From assembly GCF_900156685.1 (NCBI RefSeq), contig NZ_FTOJ01000003.1:62001-126000 (forward strand): a stretch of 64,000 nucleotides of DNA. The letters are read 5' to 3'. Origin of the DNA: Chryseobacterium piscicola. Lineage in GTDB: Bacteria; Bacteroidota; Bacteroidia; Flavobacteriales; Weeksellaceae. This document shows positions 15,026-25,036 of this stretch, one piece after another (position 1 is the first letter of the stretch; each line of letters begins with the position of its first letter). The translations under genes were made by a program, and so were the position numbers. The notes under the pieces are model-generated. The model was not told the origin of the DNA. It ran no database searches and was given only the letters and a program-made list of their open reading frames with translations.

Positions 15026-16180
15026 TTATTCCTCTTCACTTTCCGTATTTTTTAGTTTCATCAAAAGCGTGTAGGCATTTTTCGTTACGATTTTTCTGTT
15101 CTTAAAATCTTCAAAGTTTTTGATTTGAATGAAACCGTTTTCAGATTCTCCCAACGTTACCGGAATCAATTGATACGTTTGCTTTTTTTCCTCTACAAAA
15201 ACATAATCTTGGCCTTCAAAATTGACGATACTTTCCTCAGGAAGCGCGTTGAAAAATGATGTTTCGGTCTCTATTTCAGCGTTCATATACATTCCGGGAG
15301 TCAGGTTGTGATCGTACTGTTCAAAATGGCAATGCACATCTGCTGTTCCGTCTGTGTTGATATCTTTGCTGATCAGAATAATTTCTCCACCGTATTTTTT
15401 CTCCGGCTGCGTATTGGTATTGGCAGTAAATCGTTGTCCTATTTTCAGCATTTCCAGGTCTTTTTCATACACTTTTAGGTTCAGATGAATGTCATTAGGA
15501 TTGATGAGCTCAAACAAAACATCAGACGGATTCACAAACTTTCCGATATTCACATTCACTTTACTCACAAAACCGTTAATCGTGCTGTACACAGGAACAC
15601 TTTTCCGGATACTTCCTGAAGTTAAACTCCCGGGATTAATATTGACGAGTTTTAGCTGCTCTGCCAAAGTATTCATCATAATTCTCTGGCTGTTCATCTC
15701 AGATTGTGCTTGTTGCATTACTTTGTCACTGCTTGCCTGGCTTTGGTTCAGCTTCTTCTGTCTGTTATAATCCAGTTCTGCGAAATGAAGTTTAGATTTT
15801 GCCATCAAATAATCCTGCTGAAGCTGTATAAACTGAGGATTTTCTATTACAGCAATCACCTGTCCTTTACTTACTTTCATTCCCGGAAGCAAAGTGGTGT
15901 TTTTCAGATAACCACCCAACGGAACGCTTACCGAAACCAAATTCTGTGGCGGAACGTCTATTTTTCCATTGATTTTGAGCACCGTAGAAATATTTTTCAC
16001 AGAGAGGGACATTGTTTCTATCGGCGTATTTTTGAGTTGAGCATCAGTCAATGTAACCGTAGTTTCATCTTTAGGAGCTGTTGGCTTTACAATAGTTTCT
16101 TCTTTTTGATGGCACTGAACCGAAAAAAAGACGGCAAGTATTAATAAAACCGAATATTTATTTTGAATTGATTTTAACAT
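15026..16180 (-). CDS. RND efflux periplasmic adaptor (CzcB/CusB type), lipoprotein
   Basis: The 384-residue protein begins with a lipoprotein signal (LLILAVFFSVQC; lipobox cysteine about residue 23) and has the membrane-fusion layout: a barrel-sandwich strand (VSVSVPLGGYLKNTTLLPGMKVSKGQVIAVIE), a coiled-coil hairpin (about 115-175), and a beta-barrel part with GMYMNAEIE. No C-terminal metal-binding domain such as CusF is evident. It would link the inner-membrane pump to the outer-membrane channel, both encoded by the gene upstream, whose stop is 3 bases away. Confidence 0.9.
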   Translation of the reverse strand: MLKSIQNKYSVLLILAVFFSVQCHQKEETIVKPTAPKDETTVTLTDAQLKNTPIETMSLSVKNISTVLKINGKIDVPPQNLVSVSVPLGGYLKNTTLLPGMKVSKGQVIAVIENPQFIQLQQDYLMAKSKLHFAELDYNRQKKLNQSQASSDKVMQQAQSEMNSQRIMMNTLAEQLKLVNINPGSLTSGSIRKSVPVYSTINGFVSKVNVNIGKFVNPSDVLFELINPNDIHLNLKVYEKDLEMLKIGQRFTANTNTQPEKKYGGEIILISKDINTDGTADVHCHFEQYDHNLTPGMYMNAEIETETSFFNALPEESIVNFEGQDYVFVEEKKQTYQLIPVTLGESENGFIQIKNFEDFKNRKIVTKNAYTLLMKLKNTESEEE

Positions 16181-16183
16181 AAT

Positions 16184-19100
16184 TTATTGATTTAAAGTGA
16201 TATATTCCAACTCAACAATACTTTCATTGAGATTCCACACGGCATCTGTATAATTATTTTTGATGCTGATCGCCTGGTTGGCAAGCATTACAAATTCCAG
16301 ATAATTGATCTCTCCGTTGATGAACTGTTTTTGGGCAGTTTCCAGAATCGTATGGGCATTTTTCAGTTCATATTTCTCGTACTGAGAAACAATTTCCAGG
16401 TTTTTTTGCTGAATCTCTGCTAGTTTTTCATATTGATTTTTTAATGTAAACTCCGCGTTCTGAAAATCATTTTCGGTCACAGATTCTGCAATTTTTGAAG
16501 CCTGAATCCTCGCTTTCTGTCCGCCAGAAAATATGGGAACTGAAACGCCGACCTGAACCGAATGAAATTGTGGTGAAGCATTGTACACTTGATCATCTGC
16601 GCCCATCCCACGAAAACTGTTGAGGTTGTAAGCGAGCTGCAAACCAGGTAATAATTTAGATTTTTCCAGAGCCGTTTGCTGAGCGGCAATGTTTTTTTGC
16701 TGTTCCAGTATTTTTAACGAAGGATTGCCGGAAACATCATTTTGAAGACTCGAAAGAGAAAAAATACGCTCTCCATCAGGAATTACTTCTGTTTCTGAAT
16801 TCAAAAGCCATTGCAATTGCAGCTGCAGAGTTCTGAGTTCCTGTTTCACCTGTTTGATCTGGATTTCAATAGCTGATTTTTGATTGGCAGCAGTCGCTTT
16901 TTCCAAAATATTGCTCTCGCCGCTTTTTAGTCTTAAAGTTGCCTTATCCAGAAATTGAGAATAAAAATCTAAAGATTCACTCAGGATTTTTTCCTTTTCC
17001 TTCCAATACAGGATGTTGTAGAATGTGAGCGTGACGCCTTTTTTCAGCTGATATTCTTTCAATGAAATATTGAGCTCACTTTTTTTCCATTCTTCTGTGT
17101 AAAGATTTTTCTGTCTCTTGTAAACGGTGGGAAATGAAATGCTCTGGGAAACCCCGAATTTCATATCACGGTAAGCACTGTTGATTTGCCCGTAATCCGC
17201 AGAAATTCCTGTCTGAGGAATATCTGAAGAAGTTTTTATCAAAGCTTTTGCATATTCTGATTTCAATTTCTCACTTTTAAGACCTCTGTTGTTTTTTAAA
17301 GCGATGGCAACCGCTTCATTTAAAGTGACTTTGGTTTGAGAATTCATTCTATTTCCCGTTAAAACAAAGAAAATAATGAGAATGGGCGTTATTATATTTT
17401 TGTGATTATTTTTCATTTTAAATCCTTTTTCAATAATTACGTAAAGCAGAGGAAGCACAAAAAGGGTGAGTAATGTGGCAATCAGAAGTCCGCCTATTAC
17501 CACCGTTGCCAATGGTCTTTGAACTTCTGCACCCGCGCCGTTACTCACTGCCATCGGGATAAATCCTAATGAAGCCACAAAAGCAGTCATCAACACAGGT
17601 CTTAATCTGGCTTCTCCGCCGTCTACCACAATTCTTACAATATTTTTAATTCCACTTTTATAGAGTCGGTTAAATTCGGAAATAAGTACGATTCCGTTGA
17701 GAACAGCAACTCCAAAAAGCGCAATAAATCCTACACCAGCACTGATGCTGAAAGGCATTCCTCTTGCAGCCAATAAGAATACGCCTCCAATGATAGAAAG
17801 CGGAATCGCTGTATAGATCAAAAGACTTTCTTTCACCGAATTAAACGCCAGAAACAACAGCACAAAAATCAAAACCAAAGCAATTGGTACTGCAATCATC
17901 AGTCTGTTTTTGGCATTTTTGAGGTTTTCAAAAGAGCCTCCGTAGGTGACGTAATATCCTGGAGGAAGCTTTAATTGTTGGTCTACCTTAGTCTGAAGTT
18001 CTTCTACAATTGCCTGAACATCGCGGTTTTTGATGTTAAAACCTACTACAATTCTCCGCTGTCCGTTTTCGCGCTGAATTTGGTTAGGTCCATCTTTAAT
18101 ATCAACATTGGCAAGCTGCGAAAGCGGAATCTGATTACCTGATGGAGTAGGGACGAGTAAATTCTTCACGTCATTCAGGTTTTTACGGTCATTGCTGTTT
18201 AATCTCACCACCATATCAAAACGTTTTTCGCCCTCGAAAACCAAACCGGTACTTTGTCCGGCAAAAGCGGTATTGATGACTCTGTTGATGTCTCCAATCG
18301 ACAAATGATATTGCGCAATAACCGGACGATTGTACTGAATAATAACCTGCGGAAGACCAGAAACAGGTTCTATATAAAGATTCTGAGTTCCTTCTACGGT
18401 ATTGATTATTTTCCCAAGATGATTGGCATTTTTAACCAAAATATCAAGATCTTCTCCGAATATTTTGAGAACAACATCCTGTCTTGCGCCGGTCATTAAT
18501 TCATTAAAACGCATTTGTACAGGATACTGAAAGCCCACCGTAATTCCGGGAACGTCTTCCAAAGCTTTGCTCATTTTCTCGGAAAGCTCCGGAAAAGTTT
18601 TGGCAGAAGTCCATTCGCTTTTATCTTTCAAAATTACCATCATATCAGAAGCATCCATCGGCATTGGATCTGTGGGAACTTCGCCGCTTCCTATTTTGGT
18701 AACTACTTTCTGAACTTCTGGAAAGCGGGTTTTCAGAATATGGGCTGCTTTCTGCGTGCTTTCAATCGTAGTTTTGAGGTTACTTCCGGGTAAAACTCTG
18801 GTATCTACAGCAAAATCTCCTTCTTCTAATGACGGGATAAATTCGCCGCCCATTCTGCTTAAAATCACGATGGATAAAACAAAAAGAGCAATGACAACAG
18901 CAAAAATGGTTTTTGGTATTCTTAAAACTTTCAATAAGGTTGTACGATATAAATTTTCAGCCCTTGCCATTAAACGGTCTGAGAAGTTCATTTTGTGGCT
19001 TATTTTTTTGCTTAAAATAATAGAACTCATCATCGGAATATAAGTCAGCGAAAGCAGAAACGCGCCCAATAAAGCAAACGCAACTGTTTGTGCCATTGGT

Positions 19101-20533
19101 TTAAACATTTTACCTTCAATCCCTTGTAATGTTAAAATTGGTAGATACACAATAAGGATGATAATCTGCCCGAAAACAGCGCTGTTCATCATCTTTCCTG
19201 CAGAATCGATGACAATGGTGTCCATTTCCTGCTTTGAAACTGATAATGCTTTTCGGAATTTTGAATTGTGGGTAAATTGATGCATTACTGACTCCACAAT
19301 AATCACGGCGCCGTCTATAATCAGCCCAAAATCCAGCGCACCAAGGCTCATCAAATTTCCGCTGACGCCGAAGAGATTCATCATACAAATTGCAAAAAGC
19401 ATTGCCAAAGGAATGACTGACGCAACCAACAAACCGGCACGGAAATTCCCCAGAAACAGAACCAGCACAAAAACGACAATTAATGCGCCTTCCATCAGGT
19501 TTTTTTCAACAGTACCAATGGCATTGTTTACCATTTTGGTTCGGTCTAAGAAGGGCTCTATCACAACACCTTCTGGCAATGTTTTTTGGATCTGCTCAAT
19601 TTTAGCTTTTACATTTTTGATCACCTCACTGCTGTTTTCACCTTTCAGCATCATCACAATGGCACCAGAAACTTCGCCATTATCATTATAAGTCATTGCC
19701 CCAAATCTTGTAGCATAACCATAACGAACGTCTGCAATATCTCTTATAAATAAAGGAACATCATTGTTTTTGGTGGCGATAGCAATGTTTTTGATATCCT
19801 CCAGATTTCCAACCAATCCTTCACTTCGAATATATAAAACAGTCGGCCCTTTTTCAATGTAAGAACCGCCTGTGTTCTGGTTATTGGTTTTTAATGCATC
19901 GAACACATCGGTAATGGTAATTCCGTAAGCGTTGAGTTGATCGGGATTAACGGAAATTTCATATTGTTTCAGTTTTCCACCAAAACTGCTGACTTCCGCA
20001 ACGCCTTTTACACCAAGCAATTGTCTTCTTACAATCCAATCCTGAAGTGTTCTGAGTTCTGCAATGTCATATTTGTTTTCGTATCCTTTTTTTGGACGGA
20101 CAACGTATTGATAAATTTCACCAAGACCTGTGGAAATAGGTCCTAAACTAGGCGTTCCAACATCCTGTGGAATCTGGTTTTGAACCTGCTGGAGACGCTC
20201 TGCAACCTGTTGTCTTGCCCAATATATATCAATATCATCATTAAAGACAATGGTCACTAAAGAAAGTCCGAACCGTGAAAAACTCCGGATCTCTTTCATC
20301 CCCGAAATATTACTGTTCGCCTGTTCTATGGGGAAAGTGACTAATCTTTCAATATCCGTAGCTCCAAATGAAGGAGCGGTTGTTATCACCTGAACCTGAT
20401 TATTGGTAATGTCAGGTACGGCATCTATTGGTAATTGGGTCACCTGATATGAGCCTACGCCAATCAGTCCGAATACCAGTAATGCAATAATGAGTTTATT
20501 CTTTACAGAAAACTCAATAATTTTTGTTAGCAT
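16184..20533 (-). CDS. CzcA/CusA-type heavy-metal RND pump fused to a TolC-like outer-membrane channel
   Basis: The 1449-residue product joins two proteins. Residues 1-1039 are an RND pump of the heavy-metal group: the N-terminal helix and LPIDAVPDITNNQVQV, the TM4 motif DFGLIIDGAVIIVE with both aspartates and the glutamate of CzcA-like cation/proton antiporters, and the C-terminal helices ending LLYVIIEKGFK. From residue 1040 the sequence looks like the start of an independent protein (MKNNHKNIITPILIIFFVL then SQT), followed by an outer-membrane efflux protein fold with two coiled-coil repeats. The internal ATG (17416) is in frame and preceded by AAAGGA. Fused pumps of this size are known in Bacteroidota. 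The ion could be Cu, Zn, Co, Cd or Ag. Confidence 0.9.
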   Translation of the reverse strand: MLTKIIEFSVKNKLIIALLVFGLIGVGSYQVTQLPIDAVPDITNNQVQVITTAPSFGATDIERLVTFPIEQANSNISGMKEIRSFSRFGLSLVTIVFNDDIDIYWARQQVAERLQQVQNQIPQDVGTPSLGPISTGLGEIYQYVVRPKKGYENKYDIAELRTLQDWIVRRQLLGVKGVAEVSSFGGKLKQYEISVNPDQLNAYGITITDVFDALKTNNQNTGGSYIEKGPTVLYIRSEGLVGNLEDIKNIAIATKNNDVPLFIRDIADVRYGYATRFGAMTYNDNGEVSGAIVMMLKGENSSEVIKNVKAKIEQIQKTLPEGVVIEPFLDRTKMVNNAIGTVEKNLMEGALIVVFVLVLFLGNFRAGLLVASVIPLAMLFAICMMNLFGVSGNLMSLGALDFGLIIDGAVIIVESVMHQFTHNSKFRKALSVSKQEMDTIVIDSAGKMMNSAVFGQIIILIVYLPILTLQGIEGKMFKPMAQTVAFALLGAFLLSLTYIPMMSSIILSKKISHKMNFSDRLMARAENLYRTTLLKVLRIPKTIFAVVIALFVLSIVILSRMGGEFIPSLEEGDFAVDTRVLPGSNLKTTIESTQKAAHILKTRFPEVQKVVTKIGSGEVPTDPMPMDASDMMVILKDKSEWTSAKTFPELSEKMSKALEDVPGITVGFQYPVQMRFNELMTGARQDVVLKIFGEDLDILVKNANHLGKIINTVEGTQNLYIEPVSGLPQVIIQYNRPVIAQYHLSIGDINRVINTAFAGQSTGLVFEGEKRFDMVVRLNSNDRKNLNDVKNLLVPTPSGNQIPLSQLANVDIKDGPNQIQRENGQRRIVVGFNIKNRDVQAIVEELQTKVDQQLKLPPGYYVTYGGSFENLKNAKNRLMIAVPIALVLIFVLLFLAFNSVKESLLIYTAIPLSIIGGVFLLAARGMPFSISAGVGFIALFGVAVLNGIVLISEFNRLYKSGIKNIVRIVVDGGEARLRPVLMTAFVASLGFIPMAVSNGAGAEVQRPLATVVIGGLLIATLLTLFVLPLLYVIIEKGFKMKNNHKNIITPILIIFFVLTGNRMNSQTKVTLNEAVAIALKNNRGLKSEKLKSEYAKALIKTSSDIPQTGISADYGQINSAYRDMKFGVSQSISFPTVYKRQKNLYTEEWKKSELNISLKEYQLKKGVTLTFYNILYWKEKEKILSESLDFYSQFLDKATLRLKSGESNILEKATAANQKSAIEIQIKQVKQELRTLQLQLQWLLNSETEVIPDGERIFSLSSLQNDVSGNPSLKILEQQKNIAAQQTALEKSKLLPGLQLAYNLNSFRGMGADDQVYNASPQFHSVQVGVSVPIFSGGQKARIQASKIAESVTENDFQNAEFTLKNQYEKLAEIQQKNLEIVSQYEKYELKNAHTILETAQKQFINGEINYLEFVMLANQAISIKNNYTDAVWNLNESIVELEYITLNQ

Positions 20534-20717
20534 AAATAATTCTGTTAAAATTTTTTGAAATTGAATACGTTTTTAGCAGACAAGGAAATAGTAAGCACGA
20601 GCAGATGGTGAAATACCGTTGATAATCTTAGTTTTGAATATCACTAAGAATACCATCAACATCACTGTTCACAATACTATTGACGTTATAAAAACGAAAA
20701 ATAAAAACGAAAAGATT

Positions 20718-21098
20718 TTAACAGTTTTTTGGCGGTTGCCAGATAGAATTTACAGCATCTTTATTATAGAATAAATGATCCTCGGAAAAAGTTTTTTTAT
20801 CAGTATCCGATGGTATATGCTTTTTAATTTCAATAATGAACTCTGGATTTATAGTAAATACAAGAGTAAGCGGCAAAGAATGGGCCACAAAAGGCAGTTT
20901 TTGGTCTGTGGTATAATCTGCATCTTTCACAGGGTCATCATAATGCATTTTTATAAAATCGATAAAAGTAATATCTCTATTTTTTACTTTGTGTTCTAAG
21001 AAATGCTCCACAAGGACTGGCATTTTCAGCAACTGATACAGTTCAGTTGTTGAAACCAAAAATAAGGAAAGTAATACTATGGATACCCATTTTTTCAC
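20718..21098 (-). CDS. hypothetical protein of the metal-efflux operon (126 aa)
   Basis: The protein has an N-terminal hydrophobic segment (WVSIVLLSLFLVSTTELYQLL), then a hydrophilic domain with scattered histidines (LVEHFLEH, IKMHYDDP, FVAHSLP, SEDHLFYN) and the ending WQPPKNC. This is likely a periplasmic, membrane-anchored protein. It stands 184 bases upstream of the pump gene on the same strand and is probably its first cistron. Small His-rich proteins of this kind often open Cus/Czc operons in Bacteroidota; metal sensing or delivery is an inference. Confidence 0.65.
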   Translation of the reverse strand: MKKWVSIVLLSLFLVSTTELYQLLKMPVLVEHFLEHKVKNRDITFIDFIKMHYDDPVKDADYTTDQKLPFVAHSLPLTLVFTINPEFIIEIKKHIPSDTDKKTFSEDHLFYNKDAVNSIWQPPKNC

Positions 21099-21686
21099 GA
21101 AGTAAAATTATGCAATGTTTTGTTAAGAATGATTTTAAATATCTATTTAAAAAGAAATTCTCAGGTCTGCACCCAATTGTTTATCATATCCCAGTTTCCT
21201 ATAAACCTCGAGATTTGTACCTCATATCGCAGTTTGGTTTAGTTTTCCATTGGTAATTAAATTAGTTTGTGTACTTTATTTCAAAATGGAATAATTCTAA
21301 ATTTATGTTTTATTTTCTTTTAGTGTTGTTTAAAATTTTAATAGATGTATCTTCAACCACCAATTATTTTGAATAAAATCTATATTTTTTAAAATATTTT
21401 TAATATTTGAATTGGCGATATGAAAACTAATAATTTTTTAAAACAATAGCTAAGAAGTCTTAAGTACATATCTGGAGGCGCATTGTATTTTCGAAAACAG
21501 AACATTATATCATGACACAATCTTTCATTGGAGCTATTTCTGTATTCTTATTTTTGCTCTTATCTTCAACTTCCAAAGGCATACAGTATTTTAAAAACGC
21601 TTTTTTAAATACATATTTTCCCAAACGATGACATTCAACGTGATTTCATTTTTAATATTACCCATTTTAATACATTACCCTTACTC
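21099..21686. other. AT-rich intergenic region before the LTA-synthase-like gene
   Basis: Divergent control region for the metal operon (minus) and the sulfatase gene (plus). Apart from one possible 39-residue hydrophobic ORF (21512-21631) I see no gene, no strong hairpin and no clear repeat. Confidence 0.4.
21512..21631 (+). CDS. possible small hydrophobic peptide (39 aa)
   Basis: ATG at 21512 opens a 39-codon frame ending TGA at 21629-21631. The peptide has one hydrophobic stretch (FIGAISVFLFLLLSS) followed by a basic tail (STSKGIQYFKNA ... FPKR), as expected for a single-pass small membrane protein. It lies 55 bases before the LTA-synthase-like gene. There is no homology evidence, and AT-rich DNA easily gives such frames, so this is tentative. 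Confidence 0.25.
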   Translation: MTQSFIGAISVFLFLLLSSTSKGIQYFKNAFLNTYFPKR

Positions 21687-23645
21687 ATGAAAAAATTATT
21701 CAATGGCAGATTTTCTACACTGTTTGGTGTTTTAAGTTTATATGTTTTTTTATCACTTTTAGTAAGGATTGTATTACTGGTATGGTCTGTAAAAGATTTG
21801 GATCTCAACATTATGCATATTTTAAGATCATTTTTTACAGGATTTGCTTTCGATCTTACAATGGGTTTGTTATTTTTGGTTTTGTACTGCGTTTACCTCT
21901 TGTTGGTTCCGAAAAAATGGATCGGTTCATTATTCGATAAATGCTTTACCTATTTTTATTTAAGTTTATTGTTGATTATCATTTATTTCAGTCTTTTGGC
22001 AGAATTTCCTTTTTGGGCTGAGTTCGGTGTGAGATTTAATTTTATTGCCGTAGATTATTTAATTTACACCTATGAGGTTTTTGAAAACATCAATCAGTCT
22101 TACCCTTTACCATTGATTGGAATTGTATTGATAGGATTAATAGTTTTCACATTTTTTTTATTCAATAGGTTCAAAATTTTCAGAAATACTTTTTCCGACA
22201 AAAATTCCATCCGCAACCGTTCCCTTTATGCAACTCCGATTTTAGCCATAGCACTAGTTTTGGGATTGGTGATGAAAAACAAACAAGCCGATTTTACAAA
22301 CAATCTTGTGGTGAATGAATTGGGGAAAAACGGGGCTTTTTCTTTTGTTTCTGCTTATCAGTCAAACGAATTAGATTATGGAACATTTTACCCTACACTT
22401 CCTGAAAAAGAAGCCTATTCGGTTTTGAAATACGATCTTTTACAAGACAATCAAAAATATATTACTGAAACAGATGACGATATTTCACGGTTAACGCAGG
22501 GAAATCAGGAACTAAAGCCAAATATTATTTTAATCACAATAGAAAGTTTCAGTGGAGAATTTTTAAAAGCATTCGGGAATAAGGATAATATCACCCCGAA
22601 TTACGACAGGCTTGCGGAGCAAAGTGTTTTTTTTACAAATTTGTATGCAACCGGAACCAGAACTGTGCGTGGAATGGAGGCTTTGACGCTTTGCGTGCCG
22701 CCAACTCCTGGAAACAGCATTGTAAGAAGACCAGATAATCAGAATTTATTTTCTATTTCAACAATCATGAAAGCAAAGAAGTATCATCCTTACTTTATTT
22801 ATGGTGGAGATGGTTATTTTGATAATATGAATAACTTTTTCGGCGGCCAGGGCTTCGATATTGTTGATAGAAATAGAGGAAATGCTTTATCTGATGATAT
22901 TAAAACAACACGTTACCAAATCCCGGATAACGAAGTGACTTTTGAAAATGCTTGGGGAATATGTGATGAAGATATTTACAAACAATCGATAAAATACGCC
23001 GACAAAAGCGCCAAAGCAAATCAATCGTTTTTTCAGTTTGTAATGACGACTTCCAATCATAAGCCTTTTACCTTCCCTAAAGGTAAAATAGATCTTCCGC
23101 AAGGAGACAGAAATGCTGCTGTGAAATATACAGATTATGCTTTAGGTAAATTTTTGGATGATGCCAAAACAAAACCCTGGTTCAAGAATACTGTCTTTGT
23201 AATCGTTGCAGATCATTGTGCCAATAGTGCAGGGAGATGGGAAATCAATATTGCCAATCATCACATTCCTGCTATCATCTATAACCTTCCCCTACAAAAA
23301 ACTGAAAAGATCAATCGTCTTACATCACAAATTGATCTGATGCCAACATTATTCGGGTATCTGGGTTGGGATTATACTACATCTCTTTACGGGAAAGATA
23401 TTCATAAAACCAAAATTGGGGATGAACGTGCATTTCTAGGAAATTACAGAACTTTAGGAATGTTGAAAGACAATGTTTTCACTCAAATAGATGACAGAAA
23501 AAGAGTAAAACAGTTCAACGTTTTTGGAGCCAGCCAGTCTTTATCTGAAGTAAAATCAAAAAATAGTAAACACATTTCACAGACTATTTCTTACTATCAA
23601 ACTGCTAGCGAGAGATTCAAAAATAAAAAAATGAAGGAAAAATAA
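21687..23645 (+). CDS. LTA-synthase-family sulfatase (membrane phosphoglycerol/phosphoethanolamine transferase-like)
   Basis: The 652-residue protein has five transmembrane helices (about 11-33, 45-75, 86-105, 140-160, 178-197) and a periplasmic alkaline-phosphatase-fold domain. The metal-binding and nucleophile motifs are E286 in IILITIESFSG, the Thr region 324-326 in ATGTRTVRGMEAL, and IVADHC near residue 512. It is closest in pattern to the MdoB/LtaS-like enzymes of Gram-negative bacteria, which move phosphoglycerol or phosphoethanolamine to cell-surface glycans. The acceptor in this organism is unknown. The gene stands alone, with spacers of 588 and 270 bases on either side. Confidence 0.9.
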   Translation: MKKLFNGRFSTLFGVLSLYVFLSLLVRIVLLVWSVKDLDLNIMHILRSFFTGFAFDLTMGLLFLVLYCVYLLLVPKKWIGSLFDKCFTYFYLSLLLIIIYFSLLAEFPFWAEFGVRFNFIAVDYLIYTYEVFENINQSYPLPLIGIVLIGLIVFTFFLFNRFKIFRNTFSDKNSIRNRSLYATPILAIALVLGLVMKNKQADFTNNLVVNELGKNGAFSFVSAYQSNELDYGTFYPTLPEKEAYSVLKYDLLQDNQKYITETDDDISRLTQGNQELKPNIILITIESFSGEFLKAFGNKDNITPNYDRLAEQSVFFTNLYATGTRTVRGMEALTLCVPPTPGNSIVRRPDNQNLFSISTIMKAKKYHPYFIYGGDGYFDNMNNFFGGQGFDIVDRNRGNALSDDIKTTRYQIPDNEVTFENAWGICDEDIYKQSIKYADKSAKANQSFFQFVMTTSNHKPFTFPKGKIDLPQGDRNAAVKYTDYALGKFLDDAKTKPWFKNTVFVIVADHCANSAGRWEINIANHHIPAIIYNLPLQKTEKINRLTSQIDLMPTLFGYLGWDYTTSLYGKDIHKTKIGDERAFLGNYRTLGMLKDNVFTQIDDRKRVKQFNVFGASQSLSEVKSKNSKHISQTISYYQTASERFKNKKMKEK

Positions 23646-23915
23646 GTGCTTTACTATTAACCAACATTCAAAATAAACACGAATATCTATTGGTATATTA
23701 TGATTTTATGAAAAATAGATTTTCTAAGCTTGAATTTAAAAAGTAGGTAACATTTTTACATACAAATTTATTGACATTAGTAATTCTGAATGTTTAATCA
23801 TTTACTTTGTGGTTTTTAATCTTACATTTTTAATCCGTAAACTCACAAGACAACTAAATAGTATCTCAAGTACTTATTCCTTAAAATGTGAAAAAGTAGT
23901 ATAAAATTTATTAAA

Positions 23916-24887
23916 TTATAAGTAATAGCATTTGTTAGAATCGATGAAATTATCTGTGTATAAAGTTTTAATGTTATCCATCAACTTTTTTGCAGCAATA
24001 GTTCCCATTTCATATCCGTCATTGATCTGATATTCGTACGTCTCATCAAGATATTTCGGTAAAGTTCCCTCGCTTATAGAAACCACTTTTTTATTCGTGT
24101 TATTCAGGCTTCTTTTAATCAGTGAGCTATGTAAACCCATCAGCGTTTCATCACTCATGGCAAAAAAACCATCTATAGAATCATCATTCAATAATATATC
24201 TAATTTTTCTTTTACAAGATCAGCAGATTGGCAATAAATAATGTTCAGGATAATGCCAGGAAATTGCTTAATTCGAGTTTCAAAAGAAACTAATCTACTT
24301 TGTGTAATTTCTAAATTTTCATCACCAAATATTCCGAGAATATTTTTGCATCCGTGATTAATTAGCTTGTCGGCGCACAATTCCGCATTTTTAACATTAT
24401 CAAAAATAACAGATTCGAAAATACTTTTAGGAACAGTTTTATCAAAAATGATAGCTGGGATTTCCATTTCTTTCAGTTTTTTTAAATGCTCACTATCCTT
24501 AGTTTCATTGGTTAGTGAAATTAAAATACCGTCTACTCTTGAATTGATGCAGGTTTCCAGATGTTCTTTTTCAGTATCAAAAGAATCATTAGAAGATAAT
24601 ATGAAAAAATGGTAACCTTCTTTGTTTAATACAGACGAAATACCGTTGATAATCGATGGAATGAAAAACATTGTTATTTCTGGAACAATAAGACCGATAA
24701 CTTTTGACGATTTTTTCCTGAAATTAACTGCAAAGTCATTAGGTACATAATTAAAAGTCTCCGCAGCTTCTTTTACTTTTGTTTTTACAGCGTTGCTGAT
24801 GTCGGGATGATTCTTCAATGCTCTTGAAACTGTTGAAGTACTGATTTGTAGCATTTCAGCAAGGTCTTTTAGGGTAGTTCTTCTCAT
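23916..24887 (-). CDS. LacI-family transcriptional repressor of the sugar locus
   Basis: The 323-residue protein starts with a LacI DNA-binding domain (TTLKDLAEMLQISTSTVSRALKNH, residues 4-27, and hinge helix YVPNDFAVNFRKK) followed by a periplasmic-binding-protein-like sensor domain. It is transcribed away from the TonB receptor gene, and a double palindrome between them (25015-25036) fits its expected operator. The effector is not known; the neighbouring genes point to a disaccharide or its breakdown product. Confidence 0.92.
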   Translation of the reverse strand: MRRTTLKDLAEMLQISTSTVSRALKNHPDISNAVKTKVKEAAETFNYVPNDFAVNFRKKSSKVIGLIVPEITMFFIPSIINGISSVLNKEGYHFFILSSNDSFDTEKEHLETCINSRVDGILISLTNETKDSEHLKKLKEMEIPAIIFDKTVPKSIFESVIFDNVKNAELCADKLINHGCKNILGIFGDENLEITQSRLVSFETRIKQFPGIILNIIYCQSADLVKEKLDILLNDDSIDGFFAMSDETLMGLHSSLIKRSLNNTNKKVVSISEGTLPKYLDETYEYQINDGYEMGTIAAKKLMDNIKTLYTDNFIDSNKCYYL

Positions 24888-25014
24888 TTTTTATAATTAC
24901 ATCAATTATTAGGAGAAATTAAGAATATTTTCCACTCATATTTTGTTAAATTTTGTTAAAAAAACAATCAACAATTGTTAAATAAAAGTTAATTTTAATA
25001 AAAGTTATCAACCG

Positions 25015-25036
25015 CAAACGTTTGCGCAAACGTTTG
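25015..25036. promoter_or_regulatory. tandem LacI-type operator
   Basis: CAAACGTTTG (25015-25024), then CG, then CAAACGTTTG (25027-25036). Each unit is a perfect palindrome and the whole 22 bases are also a perfect palindrome. The centre AACGTT and outer GCAAACGTTTGC match LacI/PurR-type operators. It sits between the divergent LacI gene and the receptor operon, close to the receptor start, as expected for repression and autoregulation. Confidence 0.8.

Noticed and set aside
18254-20146. Plus-strand frames opposite the RND pump gene
   Set aside because: They mirror the conserved pump coding sequence and have no recognisable protein features.
16184-20533. Pump-channel fusion as a sequencing error
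   Set aside because: The frame is clean on both sides of the junction, and fusions of this length are known in Bacteroidota, so I treat it as real, although a read check is easy.
20619-20660. Terminator between the 126-residue gene and the RND pump gene
   Set aside because: CTTAGT/ACTAAG is short, imperfectly extended and has no T run, so it is not enough to split the operon.
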